NCBI GenBank assembly: GCA_050942875.1
Contig: JBMNOD010000015.1
Coordinates: forward strand, 1 to 54,850
Direction of reading: 5' to 3'
DNA length: 54,850 nucleotides
From: JAAZAI01 sp050942875
Lineage (GTDB): Bacteria; Verrucomicrobiota; Kiritimatiellia; RFP12; UBA3636
Under the pieces are notes generated by a model. The model worked only from the letters and a program-made list of their open reading frames with translations. It ran no database searches and was not told the origin of the DNA. Shown here one piece after another: positions 32,994 through 42,304 of the stretch. Position 1 is the stretch's first letter; each line of letters starts with the position of its first letter. The position numbers were made by a program, and so were the translations under genes.

Positions 32994-35102
32994 ATGGCAC
33001 GCATCCCATCACTCGACCTTGTCCGCAACATCGGCATCATGGCGCACATCGACGCCGGCAAGACCACGACCAGCGAACGCATCCTTTATTACTGCGGCAA
33101 ATCGCACAAGCTTGGCGAAGTCCACGATGGCGCGGCCGCCATGGACTTCATGGTCCAGGAGCAGGAGCGCGGCATCACGATCGGCTCCGCAGCCACCACC
33201 GCGACATGGCGCGGCCACCAGATCACCCTGATCGACACCCCGGGGCACGTGGACTTCACGGCCGAGGTCGAACGCTCCCTGCGCGTGCTGGATGGCGCCG
33301 TGGCGCTCTTCTGCGCCGTCGGCGGCGTCCAGCCGCAGACCGAGCAGGTCTGGCGGCAGTCGGAGAAGTACGCCGTTCCCAAAATCGCCTTCGTCAACAA
33401 GATGGACCGCATCGGCGCCGACTTCTTCGGCGTCGTCGATTCCATTCGCAGCACGCTCAAGGCGAACCCCGTCCCGGTGGTGCTCCCGATTGGCGCGTCG
33501 GACGCGTTCCGCGGCGTCATCGACCTGATCAGGATGGAGGCGTTGATCTTCGTGGAAGAGAGCCAGGGACAGGAGATTCTTCACGAGGAAATCCCCGCCA
33601 ATTTGCTGCCGCTGGCGCAGGAATGGCGCGGGCAGTTGATCGAAAAGATCGCCGAGGCCGACGACGCCCTGCTCGAGAAGTTTTTCGCGGGCGAGGCGCT
33701 CACGCGCGAGGAGATTCTCGGCGGCATCCGCAAGGCGACGATTTCACGGACGATCATTCCCGTGCTGTGCGGAACGGCCTTCAAGAACAAGGGCGTCCAG
33801 CCGCTGCTCGACGCCGTGGTCGACTACCTCCCGTCGCCCCTCGACGTGCCGCCGGTGAAGGGCGCGCTGACGAAGGAGGAGATCGAGCAGGGCGTCGAAC
33901 CCCAGGTGCGCCTGGCGGACGACAACGAGCCCTTCAGTGCGCTGGCGTTCAAGATCGTCGTCGACAAGCGCATGGGCAAGCTCGTCTATCTCCGCATCTA
34001 CTCCGGCGTGCTGGAGATGGGCGCCACGGTCTGGAACAGCACGCGCGAGATGCAGCAGCGCGTCGGCCGCCTCGTGCGCATGCACGCCAACAAGCAGGAA
34101 TCTCTCGAACGCGCGCACGCCGGCGACATCGTCGCCGTGGTCGGCCTCTCGCGCACGCGCACCGGCGACACGCTTTGCATGCGCGAGACGCCGATCGTCC
34201 TCGAAAACATCGCCTTCCCCGCGCCTGTGATCTCGATTTCGATCAAGCCCGCCTCTCGCGGCGACAATGACAAGCTCGTCGCCGGCCTTCAGACCCTCGC
34301 CGAGGAGGATCCGACGTTCGTCGTGCACGTCGACGAAGAGACCGAGGAGACGATCATTTCCGGCATGGGCGAGCTCCACCTTGAAGTCATCGTCGACCGC
34401 CTCAAGCGCGAATTCGGCGTCACCGCCGACGTGGGCCGCCCGGAGGTCGCCTACCGCGAGACGCTCACCATGGCGAAGCAGGGCGACTACAAGTATGCGA
34501 AGCAGACGGGCGGCCGCGGCCAGTACGGCCACGTCCATCTCCAGATCGAGCCGCAGGAGCCGGGCAAGGGCTTCGCCTTCGTCAACGACCTCAAGGGCGG
34601 CGCGATTCCGGGCGAGTACGTCCCGGCCGTCGAAAAGGGCGTCGTCTCGGCGATGTGCCGCGGCCCCTATGCCGGCTATCCGGTCGTGGACGTGAAAGTC
34701 ACGCTCTACGACGGCACCTACCACGAAGTGGACTCCTCGGAGCTTGCGTTCCAGGAGGCCGCCCGCCAGTGCTTCAAAAAGCTCGCCCTCGCCGCCAACC
34801 CCCAGCTCCTCGAACCGGTCATGTCCGTCGAAGTCTCCGCGCCAGAGGATTATCTCGGCGCCGTGACCGGATCGATCTGCCAGCGTCGCGGACGCATCGA
34901 GCAGATGAACGACAAGGCCGGCATGAAGGTCGTCACGGCGCTGGTGCCGCTGAGCGAGATGTTCGGCTATGCCAACACCATTCGCACGCTCACCCAGGGC
35001 CGCGGGTCCTTCTCCATGCATTTCGAGCGGTACGAGGCCGTGCCGTTCATCGTCACCGAACAAATACTCGAGCGGCGCCGCGCCGCAAACAAGATCGGCT
35101 AA
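32994..35102 (+). CDS. fusA: Translation elongation factor G
   Basis: Ribosomal translocase GTPase, 702 residues. G-domain motifs are complete: AHIDAGKTT (G1), RGITI (switch), DTPGHVDF (G3) and NKMDRIGAD (G4). Domain II-V markers follow: SGMGELHLEVIVDRLKREF, TGGRGQYGHVHLQIEP and GRGSFSMHFERYEAVP. It lacks ribosomal-protein neighbours (rpsL/rpsG/tuf), sitting instead ahead of plsY and gpsA, so it may be a stand-alone EF-G paralogue rather than the str-operon copy. Slight departures (AAAMDF for AATMDW) are in line with that. Translation is probably gated by the hairpin upstream. Confidence 0.94.
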   Translation: MARIPSLDLVRNIGIMAHIDAGKTTTSERILYYCGKSHKLGEVHDGAAAMDFMVQEQERGITIGSAATTATWRGHQITLIDTPGHVDFTAEVERSLRVLDGAVALFCAVGGVQPQTEQVWRQSEKYAVPKIAFVNKMDRIGADFFGVVDSIRSTLKANPVPVVLPIGASDAFRGVIDLIRMEALIFVEESQGQEILHEEIPANLLPLAQEWRGQLIEKIAEADDALLEKFFAGEALTREEILGGIRKATISRTIIPVLCGTAFKNKGVQPLLDAVVDYLPSPLDVPPVKGALTKEEIEQGVEPQVRLADDNEPFSALAFKIVVDKRMGKLVYLRIYSGVLEMGATVWNSTREMQQRVGRLVRMHANKQESLERAHAGDIVAVVGLSRTRTGDTLCMRETPIVLENIAFPAPVISISIKPASRGDNDKLVAGLQTLAEEDPTFVVHVDEETEETIISGMGELHLEVIVDRLKREFGVTADVGRPEVAYRETLTMAKQGDYKYAKQTGGRGQYGHVHLQIEPQEPGKGFAFVNDLKGGAIPGEYVPAVEKGVVSAMCRGPYAGYPVVDVKVTLYDGTYHEVDSSELAFQEAARQCFKKLALAANPQLLEPVMSVEVSAPEDYLGAVTGSICQRRGRIEQMNDKAGMKVVTALVPLSEMFGYANTIRTLTQGRGSFSMHFERYEAVPFIVTEQILERRRAANKIG

Positions 35103-35152
35103 GGGCCGACGGCGAAGGGCTCGCGGCTGAAGCTCAAGCCAGGAGGATGTCA

Positions 35153-35821
<669 letters not shown>

Positions 35822-35828
35822 GGATTCC

Positions 35829-36827
35829 ATGAAAGCTTGCATCGTCGGCGACGGCGGCTGGGGCACCGCCCTGGCCCTGCTCCTGCTCCAAAACGGCCAC
35901 GACGTCGTCGTTTGGGGCCCCTTCGAAGATTATCTGGCCGAAATCCGGGCCACGGGCGAGAACAGCCGCTACCTGCCCGGCGTCAAGCTGCCGCCGGCGC
36001 TCAAGTGGACGAGCGATCCCGTCGAGGCCGCCGCCGGCGCGGAGCTCGTCGTGCTCGCGACGCCATCGCATTTCTGCCGCGGCGTCTGCGAACGTTTCGC
36101 CGGGCTGGTCCCCGGGGGCGTGGATGTCGTCAGCGTGGCCAAGGGCTTCTGCGAACAGACCCGTCGCCGGCTGACCGTCACCGCCGCCGACGCGCTCGGC
36201 ATCCGCAACGTCGCGGCACTGTCCGGACCCTCCCACGCCGAAGAAGTCGCGCGCGGCGTGCCGACCGCCGTCGTCATCGCCTCGGAGGATTTCGAGCAGG
36301 CCAGGCGCCTGCAGGCGATCTTTTCGGGCGCCCGCTTCCGCGCCTACACCTCGACCGACCCGATCGGGGTCGAGCTCGGCGGCGCCGTCAAAAACGTGCT
36401 CGCCCTGGCGGTGGGGATCAGCGACGGCCTGGGCTTTGGCGACAATTCCCGCGCGGCCTTGATCACGCGCGGCCTCGCCGAAATGGCGCGCCTCGGCACG
36501 GCGCTTGGCGGCCAGGCGGAAACCTTCGCCGGCCTCAGCGGCCTCGGCGACCTGGTCGTGACCTGCACAAGCCGCCACAGCCGCAACCGCGGCACCGGCG
36601 AGCGCCTGGGGCGGGGCGAAGACCTTGCCACCATTCAACACGGCATGAAGCAAGTGGCCGAAGGCGTCTGGAACTGCGCCATCGTCGTGGAACTGGCCCG
36701 CGCCCACGGCGTCGAAATGCCCATCTGCGAGACGGTCAAGGCCGTGCTCGAATCGCGCATCGCCCCCGGCGACGCCTTCGAGCTGCTCATGGGCCGAGAC
36801 GTCAAGCCCGAAGCCGACGGCGCCTAG
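35829..36827 (+). CDS. gpsA: Glycerol-3-phosphate dehydrogenase [NAD(P)+]
   Basis: Reduces dihydroxyacetone phosphate to sn-glycerol-3-phosphate for phospholipid synthesis. 332 residues. Nucleotide site GDGGWGTALALLL, LSGPSHAEEVARG with the substrate Lys region GAVKNVLALAVG, and GLSGLGDLVVTCTSRHSRN. Coupled to plsY (gap of seven bases) whose substrate it makes. No odd features. Confidence 0.95.
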   Translation: MKACIVGDGGWGTALALLLLQNGHDVVVWGPFEDYLAEIRATGENSRYLPGVKLPPALKWTSDPVEAAAGAELVVLATPSHFCRGVCERFAGLVPGGVDVVSVAKGFCEQTRRRLTVTAADALGIRNVAALSGPSHAEEVARGVPTAVVIASEDFEQARRLQAIFSGARFRAYTSTDPIGVELGGAVKNVLALAVGISDGLGFGDNSRAALITRGLAEMARLGTALGGQAETFAGLSGLGDLVVTCTSRHSRNRGTGERLGRGEDLATIQHGMKQVAEGVWNCAIVVELARAHGVEMPICETVKAVLESRIAPGDAFELLMGRDVKPEADGA

Positions 36828-36928
36828 CCGAAGCTTGGCAGGATGCAATGCGCCGCGCAACCTCCGCCCCGGCCTCTCCCGTGGGCGGGATCCCCGTGAC
36901 CGCCCAAACGTTGGAATGCGCAGGCTTC

Positions 36929-36956
36929 TTGATATCGTCCGCGATTCTGCTATAAT
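36929..36956 (+). promoter_or_regulatory. Promoter of the GT2-radical SAM operon
   Basis: TTGATA (36929-36934), 16 bases, TATAAT (36951-36956). The start codon 36981 gives a leader of only about 18 bases. Confidence 0.68.
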
Positions 36957-36980
36957 TTGCGTTTTTATGGACAACGACTC

Positions 36981-38819
36981 ATGGAAACGACGGAAGCAGG
37001 CAAAATTCAAGCAAACGATGGCCCCCCCGAGGACGTAATCGAGGCCGCACGACTCTGCCTCGGAGCCGACGGGCTCCTGTCCGTCGTGATGCCGGCCTTC
37101 AATCTCGGGCCGGCGATCCACCAGAACATCCATCATGTCCATAACGTCTTCGCCGGGCGAATCCCCTTCGAGATCGTGCCGGTGGACGACGGCAGCGCCG
37201 ACGACACGGCCGCCGAAATCCGTCGCGCCGCCGAAGACCTCCCCGACGCCGTCTTCCCCGTCTATGCCTTTGACAACAGCGGCAAGGGCGCCGCGCTCGC
37301 CAGCGGCTTCAACCGCTCGTCGGGCTCCCACGTCCTGCTGCTCGACGCCGACCTCGACCTCAACCCCGACTTCATCTGGCGCTTCTTCGAGATCATGCGC
37401 GACGAAGACGCGGACGTCGTCATCGGCTCCAAGATGCATCCGGAGTCGATCATTCAATACCCGCTCAAGCGCCGGATCGCCAGCCGGGTCTACTACGGCC
37501 TCGTGAAATTGCTCATCGGCCTGCCCGTCCACGACACGCAGACGGGCATGAAGCTCTTCCGGCGCGAAGCGCTCGCCTACGCCTTCTCCCGGATGCTCGC
37601 CAAACGCTTCGCCTTCGACCTTGAAGTCCTCTCCATCGCCCGTGACGCCGACTACCGCATCGCCGAAGCGCCCGTGGAACTCGACTTCGGCGACAATGCC
37701 GGCAGCCTCACGTTGACCAACGTCAAGCAGGTCATGACGGACACGCTTGCCATCTTCTACCGCCTCCGCGTGCTGCGCTACTACGAATCGATCACCCCCT
37801 GCGATCCGCCCGCGCTCACCCCGGGCGTCTCCGCCGTCATCGCCTGCCCCGGCCCCTCCGCCGTGCTCGACCGCTGCATCGAGGCGCTGCGCCGCCAGAA
37901 CTGGCCCTCGCTTGAAATCGTCGTCCTGCCCGACGAGCCGACCGGCCGCGACTGGGGGCCGGGCGTCCGCGAAATCCCCACCGGCAAGGTCCGCCCCGCC
38001 GAGAAGCGCAACCTCGGCATCCAGGAAGCCATCGGCGAGCTGATCGCGTTCGTGGACGACGACGCCGCGCCCCTGGCCGACTGGCTCCGCTACGCCATTC
38101 CGTACTTCACCGACGAGTCGATCGCCGCCGTGGGCGGCCCCGCCATCACGCCGCCGTCCGACCCCTTCCTCTCGAAAATGGGCGGACGCGTCTATGAAAA
38201 CATTTTCGTCTCCGGCGGCAGGCGTCGGCGCTACACGCCCACGCGCGTCTGCGACGAGGACGACCTGCCAAGCTGCAACCTCATCGTGCGAGCCGACGCG
38301 CTGCGCGAGCTCGGCGGCTTCAACACACGCTACTGGCCGGGCGAGGACACGATCCTCTGCCAGGACATCGTCCACACGCTGGGCAAGCGCATCGTCTACG
38401 ACCCGCGCGTCGTCGTCACGCACCATCGACGCCCGCTCTTCGGGCCGCACCTGCGGCAAGTCGGCCGCTACGCCCGGCACCGCGGCTTCTTCGCCCGGCG
38501 CTTCCCCGCCACGTCCCGCCGGCTCGTCTACATGCTCCCCAGCCTCTTCGTGCTCGGCGGCGCCGTCGGGCTGCCGCTGGCCTTCCTGCATCCCGTGCTG
38601 CGCATGCTCTATCTGGGCGTCCTCGCCATCTATGCGATTTTGACATTCCTTTCGTCCGTCTCGCTGCGTCGTCCGCATGTGTGGCTCGTCACCTGGGCGG
38701 GCGTCGTCGCGACTCATTTCACCTATGGGATCGGCTTCCTCCGCGGCCTGTTCGCCCGCGACATGGCTCGCGAAGTCCGGCCCTTCGACCACGTTTCAGA
38801 CACCGCCGCCACGCCATGA
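36981..38819 (+). CDS. Membrane protein with two tandem GT2 glycosyltransferase domains
   Basis: 612 residues: two family-2 glycosyltransferase domains in one chain plus C-terminal helices. Domain 1 (about 25-240) resembles dolichol/polyprenyl-phosphate sugar synthases: VVMPAFNLGPAI, PVDDGSADDT, DADLDLNPDF (DxD-like), QTGMKLFRREAL. Domain 2 (about 275-480) has PAEKRNLGI, FVDDDAAPLADW and the acceptor motif WPGEDTILCQD. Two or three hydrophobic helices (about 510-590) anchor it. It probably moves a sugar onto a lipid carrier, then extends. ATG 36981 overlaps no other gene; the upstream TTG in frame is the transcription-start region. It ends in ATGA with the radical SAM gene, hinting at a joint pathway to a modified glycolipid or glycan. 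Confidence 0.82.
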   Translation: METTEAGKIQANDGPPEDVIEAARLCLGADGLLSVVMPAFNLGPAIHQNIHHVHNVFAGRIPFEIVPVDDGSADDTAAEIRRAAEDLPDAVFPVYAFDNSGKGAALASGFNRSSGSHVLLLDADLDLNPDFIWRFFEIMRDEDADVVIGSKMHPESIIQYPLKRRIASRVYYGLVKLLIGLPVHDTQTGMKLFRREALAYAFSRMLAKRFAFDLEVLSIARDADYRIAEAPVELDFGDNAGSLTLTNVKQVMTDTLAIFYRLRVLRYYESITPCDPPALTPGVSAVIACPGPSAVLDRCIEALRRQNWPSLEIVVLPDEPTGRDWGPGVREIPTGKVRPAEKRNLGIQEAIGELIAFVDDDAAPLADWLRYAIPYFTDESIAAVGGPAITPPSDPFLSKMGGRVYENIFVSGGRRRRYTPTRVCDEDDLPSCNLIVRADALRELGGFNTRYWPGEDTILCQDIVHTLGKRIVYDPRVVVTHHRRPLFGPHLRQVGRYARHRGFFARRFPATSRRLVYMLPSLFVLGGAVGLPLAFLHPVLRMLYLGVLAIYAILTFLSSVSLRRPHVWLVTWAGVVATHFTYGIGFLRGLFARDMAREVRPFDHVSDTAATP

Positions 38820-40288
38820 AAATCCTCGTCGGCTACGCGCCCATTCCCTCCGACAAAGGCGTTCCGCTTCTCTCGCAGAACCGCCAGTTCCAATGGTTCA
38901 GCAAGCCCACCTACGTCTATCCCATGGTGCCCGCCTCGGCGGCGACGCTCCTCAAGAGCCTCGGGCACGACGTCCATTGGATCGACGGCATCGCCGAAAG
39001 CCTTTCACCGGAGGAATTCCAGCGCCGCTACGCCGCGCTCGGCGCCGACATCTTCCTGCTCGAAACGAAGACCCCCGTCGTCAAGCCCACCTGGCGCATC
39101 GTCGATGCGCTGAAAGACCTCGTCCCCGCCTGCCGCATCGTGCTCTGCGGCGACCACGTCACCGCCCTCCCCGAGGAATCCCTCGCCCATTGCCGCGCCG
39201 ACTGGATCCTCTGCGGCGGCGACTACGACTTCTCCATGCGCGGCCTGGTCGATCACCTGGAGCAGGGCGCCCCGATCCCCGCCGGCTTCTGGTGGCGGGG
39301 TCCCGACGGCGCCACGCACAACAGCGGTCCCTTCGACCTCTCCAAAAACCGTCTTGAAGACCTCCCGGAGATCGACCGCGACCTGACGCGCTGGGCGCTG
39401 TACAGCCGCGAGAACGGCAACTTCCGCCAGACGCCCGGCACCTACACGATGGCCGGGCGCGACTGCTGGTGGGGCAAGTGCCATTTCTGCTCCTGGACCA
39501 CGCTCTACCCGAACTGGCGCGCCCGCACGCCCGAGCAGATGCTCGACGAAGTCGGCCGCCTCGTCGAACGCCAGGGCGTCAAGGAAATCTTCGACGACTC
39601 CGGCTGCTTCCCGGCGGGCGTGTGGCTGCGGACATTCTGCGAGGGCATGATCGCCCGCGGCTACCACAAGCGCGTGGTGATGGGGTGCAACATGATCCCC
39701 GGCGTGCTGACGGCGGAGCAATACGCGCTCATGGCCAAGGCCGGCTTCCGGTTCGTGCTCTTCGGCCTCGAATCCGCCTCCGAAGCCACGCTCCAGCGCA
39801 TCCGAAAATGCCCGGCCGCCAAGGGCATCGAGGACTCCATGCGCCTGGCCCGACGCGCGGGGCTCCGCCCGCACGTCACCTGCATGATCGGCTACCCGTG
39901 GGAGACATTGGAAGACGCCCGGGCGACGGTCGCGATGACGCGCTCGCTCTTCGACAAAGGCTGGATCGACACGCTCCAGGGCACCATCGTCATCCCCTAC
40001 CCCGGCACGCCCCTCTTTGCAGAGTGCCGCGCCAACGGCTGGCTCCGCACCGAGGACTGGGACCGCTACGACATGCGCGAGCCGATCATGAAGACGCCGA
40101 TTCCCGACGAGGAAATCCTCGCGCTCATCCGCGGCCTCTACACCTCCTTCCTCACGCCCCGCTTCCTGCTGCGCCAGATTCTCTCGATCCGCCGTCCCGC
40201 CGACATCGCCTTCCTCTGGAAGGCCGGACTTCGCGTGCTGGGCCACCTGCTGGATTTTCATGGACAAAAGAAGCCATCCATGCGATAA
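38816..40288 (+). CDS. Radical SAM enzyme with N-terminal B12-binding-like domain
   Basis: 490 residues. The N-terminal ~170 residues look like a cobalamin-binding Rossmann domain (MVPASAATLLKSLGHDVHWI, ADIFLLETKTP). The radical SAM domain (about 200-430) has the iron-sulphur motif CWWGKCHFC (CxxxCxxC) at about 219-227, then FGLESASEATLQRIRK and CMIGYPWETLEDA typical of the B12-radical SAM/Elp3-like fold. Such enzymes often methylate or rearrange carbon centres in lipids, hopanoids and secondary metabolites. Coupling to the double-GT2 gene by ATGA suggests that it modifies the same product. The last bases overlap the -10 region of the downstream promoter. The exact reaction is unknown. Confidence 0.8.
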   Translation: MKILVGYAPIPSDKGVPLLSQNRQFQWFSKPTYVYPMVPASAATLLKSLGHDVHWIDGIAESLSPEEFQRRYAALGADIFLLETKTPVVKPTWRIVDALKDLVPACRIVLCGDHVTALPEESLAHCRADWILCGGDYDFSMRGLVDHLEQGAPIPAGFWWRGPDGATHNSGPFDLSKNRLEDLPEIDRDLTRWALYSRENGNFRQTPGTYTMAGRDCWWGKCHFCSWTTLYPNWRARTPEQMLDEVGRLVERQGVKEIFDDSGCFPAGVWLRTFCEGMIARGYHKRVVMGCNMIPGVLTAEQYALMAKAGFRFVLFGLESASEATLQRIRKCPAAKGIEDSMRLARRAGLRPHVTCMIGYPWETLEDARATVAMTRSLFDKGWIDTLQGTIVIPYPGTPLFAECRANGWLRTEDWDRYDMREPIMKTPIPDEEILALIRGLYTSFLTPRFLLRQILSIRRPADIAFLWKAGLRVLGHLLDFHGQKKPSMR

Positions 40289-40289
40289 T
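40261..40289 (+). promoter_or_regulatory. Promoter of the ptsN-TPR-cvpA-GYF-CPBP operon
   Basis: TGGACA (40261-40266), 17 bases, GATAAT (40284-40289), partly inside the end of the radical SAM gene. The first start codon is 93 bases downstream of it. Confidence 0.5.
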
Positions 40290-40381
40290 CCATGGCCATT
40301 CTTTAAGGAGCGCCTTCCCAAGAATCGCTTCCGGTCTTTTTTGGATGCGGGGCGGTCAAGACTTCTGGCGAAACATCAACT

Positions 40382-40858
40382 GTGAACGAATCACTCAAAG
40401 AACTGGCCGATCGGCTGGCAAAAACCGTATTCTCGACATCCATCACCGCGAAGAACAAGCCCGAGGTGCTTGCGCAAATCGCAGACATCCTCGTGGAAAA
40501 TGGCAAGGTGGCCCCCGACCAGCGGGATGCCGTCCATGCCGCCTTGGTCGAACGCGAAGGCAAAATGTCCACGGGCATGCAATATGGGGTGGCGATTCCC
40601 CATGCGAAGACGGATGCCGTCGATCAACTCGTCTCGATCATCGCGCTGGCCCAGGAAGCCATCGAGTTCGACGCCCTCGACGGTGCGCCGAGCAACATCT
40701 TCGTGGCGACGCTGAGCCCTCGTGCCGATGCGAACTCCCACATCAAATTTCTCGCCGAAGTCAGCCGCCAGCTCGCCAGCCGGCGCGTTCGCGAGAAGCT
40801 TCTCGCCGCGACCAGCGCGGACGAGATGATTGAGGCCATCTGCGGCCCGAAGGACTAG
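40382..40858 (+). CDS. PTS EIIA-type (fructose/nitrogen family) protein
   Basis: 158 residues, a single EIIA domain of the Fru/Mtl/PtsN type. The phosphorylated His is His74 in MQYGVAIPHAKTD. FVATLSPRADANSHIKFLAEV and the C-terminal DEMIEAI are family hallmarks. No EIIB or EIIC partner is encoded nearby, so it is more likely a PtsN-like regulatory phosphocarrier than a sugar transporter part. It starts with GTG and lacks a clear ribosome site (weak initiation). It heads a run of tightly spaced envelope genes (TPR lipoprotein 3 bases later), so its signal may tune that operon's products. Confidence 0.82.
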   Translation: MNESLKELADRLAKTVFSTSITAKNKPEVLAQIADILVENGKVAPDQRDAVHAALVEREGKMSTGMQYGVAIPHAKTDAVDQLVSIIALAQEAIEFDALDGAPSNIFVATLSPRADANSHIKFLAEVSRQLASRRVREKLLAATSADEMIEAICGPKD

Positions 40859-40861
40859 AGC

Positions 40862-41764
40862 ATGCGCGCCATTGCCCTCGCTTCAGCCCAATCACTGCTC
40901 CTGACGGTTCTGACGGCCGCCATCGTCTCCGGTTGCAGCCAGGAGACGTCGGACGAAGCGATTCGCAACGGCCAGGCCGCCCTGCGCGACGGCGACCATC
41001 CTCAGGCCGTAAAACACCTCGCCCGCGCCGCCAAGCTCAACCCCCAAAACGCCCTCGTCCACTACAACCTCGGCATGGCCCAGCTCCTGTCAGGCGACTA
41101 CAAGGGCGCCGCCCGTTCTTTCGACGCCTCCGATCGGCTTGACCGCGAAGGCGGCACCGACGCGCTGGAGGGCCTGGCCCTGGCACGACGCGAAGCGGGC
41201 GACCCCGACGGCGCGATCAGCGCGTTCGAACGCGCCTTCGCCAAAGTCAACCGCAAGCCGCACCTCCTGGCCGGCATGGCCGTCTGCGAGATGGAAAAGG
41301 GCAACATGGAGTACGCCAGGCAGCTCCTCGACGAAGCGCTGATCACCGACCCCAACGATCCGGTGGCCTTGTTCAACCTCGCCGCCCTCATGCAGAAGCC
41401 CCATTTCAACGACCCCCAGATCGCTGCCGCGCACTATGTCCGCTTCCTCATCAACGCACCGCAGGACGCGTATGCCGTGGAGCGCCAAAAAGCCCTCGCC
41501 CGGCTCAAGGAGATCGACGCCAGCCGCCCCGCCGGCCTCCAGCTTGAAATCGACGACAAGATCATGGAGGCCCGCGCCGCCAGACGCCCCGCCGACGCGC
41601 TGCTCGCCGCCGCGGAGGCCGTCAAGCTCGACGAATCGAACCCAGACGCCTTCTGGCTCTTCCAGCAGACCCTGCTGAAGGCCGGCAGATCCCGCGAAGC
41701 GGGTCTCGCCCTCACGCGTTTCAGGATCGTGTTCCCGGACGACCCCCGCGGCCGGGGACAATAG
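40862..41764 (+). CDS. TPR-repeat lipoprotein
   Basis: 300 residues with a lipoprotein signal peptide: hydrophobic LLLTVLTAAIVSGC with the lipobox VSGC, so Cys is the acylated first residue. The rest is tetratricopeptide repeats: AVKHLARAAKLNPQNALVHY, ALVHYNLGMAQLLSGDYKGA, LFNLAALMQKPHFNDPQ. Likely a scaffold on the outer or inner membrane facing the periplasm. It follows the EIIA gene after three bases and precedes CvpA by 12. Confidence 0.85.
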   Translation: MRAIALASAQSLLLTVLTAAIVSGCSQETSDEAIRNGQAALRDGDHPQAVKHLARAAKLNPQNALVHYNLGMAQLLSGDYKGAARSFDASDRLDREGGTDALEGLALARREAGDPDGAISAFERAFAKVNRKPHLLAGMAVCEMEKGNMEYARQLLDEALITDPNDPVALFNLAALMQKPHFNDPQIAAAHYVRFLINAPQDAYAVERQKALARLKEIDASRPAGLQLEIDDKIMEARAARRPADALLAAAEAVKLDESNPDAFWLFQQTLLKAGRSREAGLALTRFRIVFPDDPRGRGQ

Positions 41765-41776
41765 GAGACGCCGCCC

Positions 41777-42304
41777 ATGCCCACGCTCGCCTGGCTCGAC
41801 AGCCTGAACGTCGCCGCATCCATCGACATCGCGGCCGCCGTGCTCGTGCTCGTCTTCTGCATCGCAGGCTCCGTGCGCGGCCTGGCCGGCGAATGCGCCC
41901 GCCTGCTCGCCCTCGGCGCCGGCGTCGTCGTCTTGCGCCTCGTCTACCCGCTGCTCAAGACCGAGGTGTTCACCGGCGAGGAAGTCCCCTGGAAGATTCT
42001 CGCCATGGCCGGCGCGATCATCGCCGCCGCCGCCATCGGCGCGCTCGTCCATTATCTTTCCAAAAAATTCATCCGCATCCTCGTCGGCCAGCCCGCTGAC
42101 GCCATCATCGGCGCCGCCCTGGCGACCGCCACGACCCTCCTGGCCATCCTCGTGGCATTGTTCTTCCTGTACACGCTCCCAGGCGAAACCTTCCACAAAA
42201 CCGTCTTCGAGCAGTCCATCACCGGACGAACCGCCAAGCCGCTGATCGAGCATGCCCGCGAACGCATGGCCGCTCGCGCCGAAGTCCCATTCCCCGAACC
42301 ATGA
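41777..42304 (+). CDS. CvpA-like membrane protein
   Basis: 175 residues with four hydrophobic helices (about 17-45, 50-65, 75-95, 110-130) in the pattern of CvpA, a small protein of colicin V production and envelope stress: FCIAGSVRGLAGECARLLAL fits its GxxrGxxxE motif. The C-terminal 40 residues are basic and cytosolic. It overlaps the next start by ATGA. Function in this clade is unproven. Confidence 0.72.
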   Translation: MPTLAWLDSLNVAASIDIAAAVLVLVFCIAGSVRGLAGECARLLALGAGVVVLRLVYPLLKTEVFTGEEVPWKILAMAGAIIAAAAIGALVHYLSKKFIRILVGQPADAIIGAALATATTLLAILVALFFLYTLPGETFHKTVFEQSITGRTAKPLIEHARERMAARAEVPFPEP

